A stretch of 64,000 bases of DNA from Treponema sp. OMZ 790 (GTDB taxonomy: Bacteria; Spirochaetota; Spirochaetia; Treponematales; Treponemataceae), in contig NZ_CP051201.1 in NCBI RefSeq assembly GCF_024181285.1, positions 2,542,001-2,606,000 on the forward strand, given 5' to 3'. Under the pieces are notes generated by a model, which was not told the origin of the DNA, ran no database searches, and saw nothing but the letters and a program-made list of their open reading frames with translations. The position numbers were made by a program, and so were the translations under genes. Below are positions 63,736 through 64,000 of this stretch, one piece after another. Each line of letters begins with the position of its first letter. Position 1 is the first letter of the stretch.

Positions 63736-64000
63736 TTATTTTTTTGAAGAAAAAAGATTTTTAAATATTGAAGTCTTCACAGTTCCTTCTTTTTTTAAAT
63801 TATTCTTTAAGCTTATCTTTCCGCCCGAAAAGTTATAGATGTGCTCTTCGGAGGCAACAACCAAAAGAACATCATCTTCTTCAAACTTATACTCAGGGTC
63901 ATCCATAAAAATAAAGTCTTCACTTTCTTTTTTTCTGCGGGCAATAATGTTTACGCCCATGTCTTTTCTTATATTGGATTCTGCAAGGCTTTTACCGACA
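63736..64000 (-). CDS. trkA: TrkA/KtrA-type potassium uptake regulatory protein, 3' part only
   Basis: The frame is open to the window edge and reads VGKSLAESNIRKDMGVNIIARRK, then MDDPEYKFEEDDVLLVVASEEHI, the RCK_C (TrkA_C) domain that binds a regulatory ligand. The N-terminal NAD-binding domain would lie beyond the window. A basic tail (IFKNLFSSKK) follows. It ends 10 bp before the MATE gene, probably the same operon. Confidence 0.8.
   Translation of the reverse strand, partial: VGKSLAESNIRKDMGVNIIARRKKESEDFIFMDDPEYKFEEDDVLLVVASEEHIYNFSGGKISLKNNLKKEGTVKTSIFKNLFSSKK

Noticed and set aside
1..64000. CRISPR arrays, tRNA and rRNA genes, complete insertion sequences
   Set aside because: Intergenic regions were read through and none showed regularly spaced repeats, cloverleaf-like genes or transposase genes with terminal repeats; a covariance or repeat search was not possible.

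Overview
The window reads as low-GC spirochaete chromosome and fits Treponema denticola or a close oral relative best. The strongest marker is a Treponema-type major outer sheath protein gene (msp, 11656-13335). Supporting signs are the spirochaetal-style lipoproteins, the peptide-import and carboxypeptidase genes expected of an amino-acid fermenter, and a likely integron attC site, T. denticola being known to carry a chromosomal integron. No rRNA, tRNA, CRISPR array or complete insertion sequence was seen. The species call is inference from gene content and was not checked by alignment.

Layout. 1-6.9 kb: a stand-alone DNA adenine methyltransferase, an S9 peptidase, glycogen debranching enzyme GlgX and an unusual fused signalling protein. 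6.9-9.8 kb: a tightly packed minus-strand operon (MTA/SAH nucleosidase, aroB, cysteine desulfurase). 9.9-14.3 kb: msp with a consensus promoter and terminator, flanked by two PD-(D/E)XK nuclease-type genes. 14.4-17.7 kb: a membrane adenylate cyclase and a LysR regulator. 17.8-25.4 kb: a peptide-uptake operon (oppBCDFA plus an M14 carboxypeptidase) divergent from a TetR regulator, with a perfect 16-bp palindrome just downstream of the opp -10 box. 25.7-32.7 kb: an iron/phosphonate-type ABC importer whose binding-protein gene is separated from its permease and ATPase genes by a reversed ABC exporter half-transporter and a frameshifted small gene. 32.7-39.1 kb: a large alpha/beta hydrolase, an orphan FitA-like antitoxin, a C69 dipeptidase, murD and an MFS transporter.

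39.1-44.5 kb is accessory in character: an Abi_2/AbiF-type HEPN protein gene preceded by a compact, GC-richer region that can fold (candidate ncRNA), a second ABC half-transporter whose first codons are out of frame by one base in a T run, a small HTH regulator, a lipoprotein and a Phd/RelE-type toxin-antitoxin pair. 44.5-58.1 kb is mostly housekeeping: murJ, a GltS-type symporter, a chemotaxis receptor with a coupled 57-codon ORF, nrdA behind two NrdR-box-like sites, class I aldolase, EF-G and a DUF4299-like gene. 58.2-61.4 kb is a patch of hypothetical and broken genes with an attC-like site next to a PIN-domain module. 61.4-64 kb carries rlmJ, a MATE exporter and the 3' part of a TrkA-type gene cut by the window edge.

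The observations most worth following are the Abi_2 gene with its candidate upstream RNA, the attC-like element, the NrdR boxes, the TetR operator and the single-base homopolymer frameshifts at two loci.
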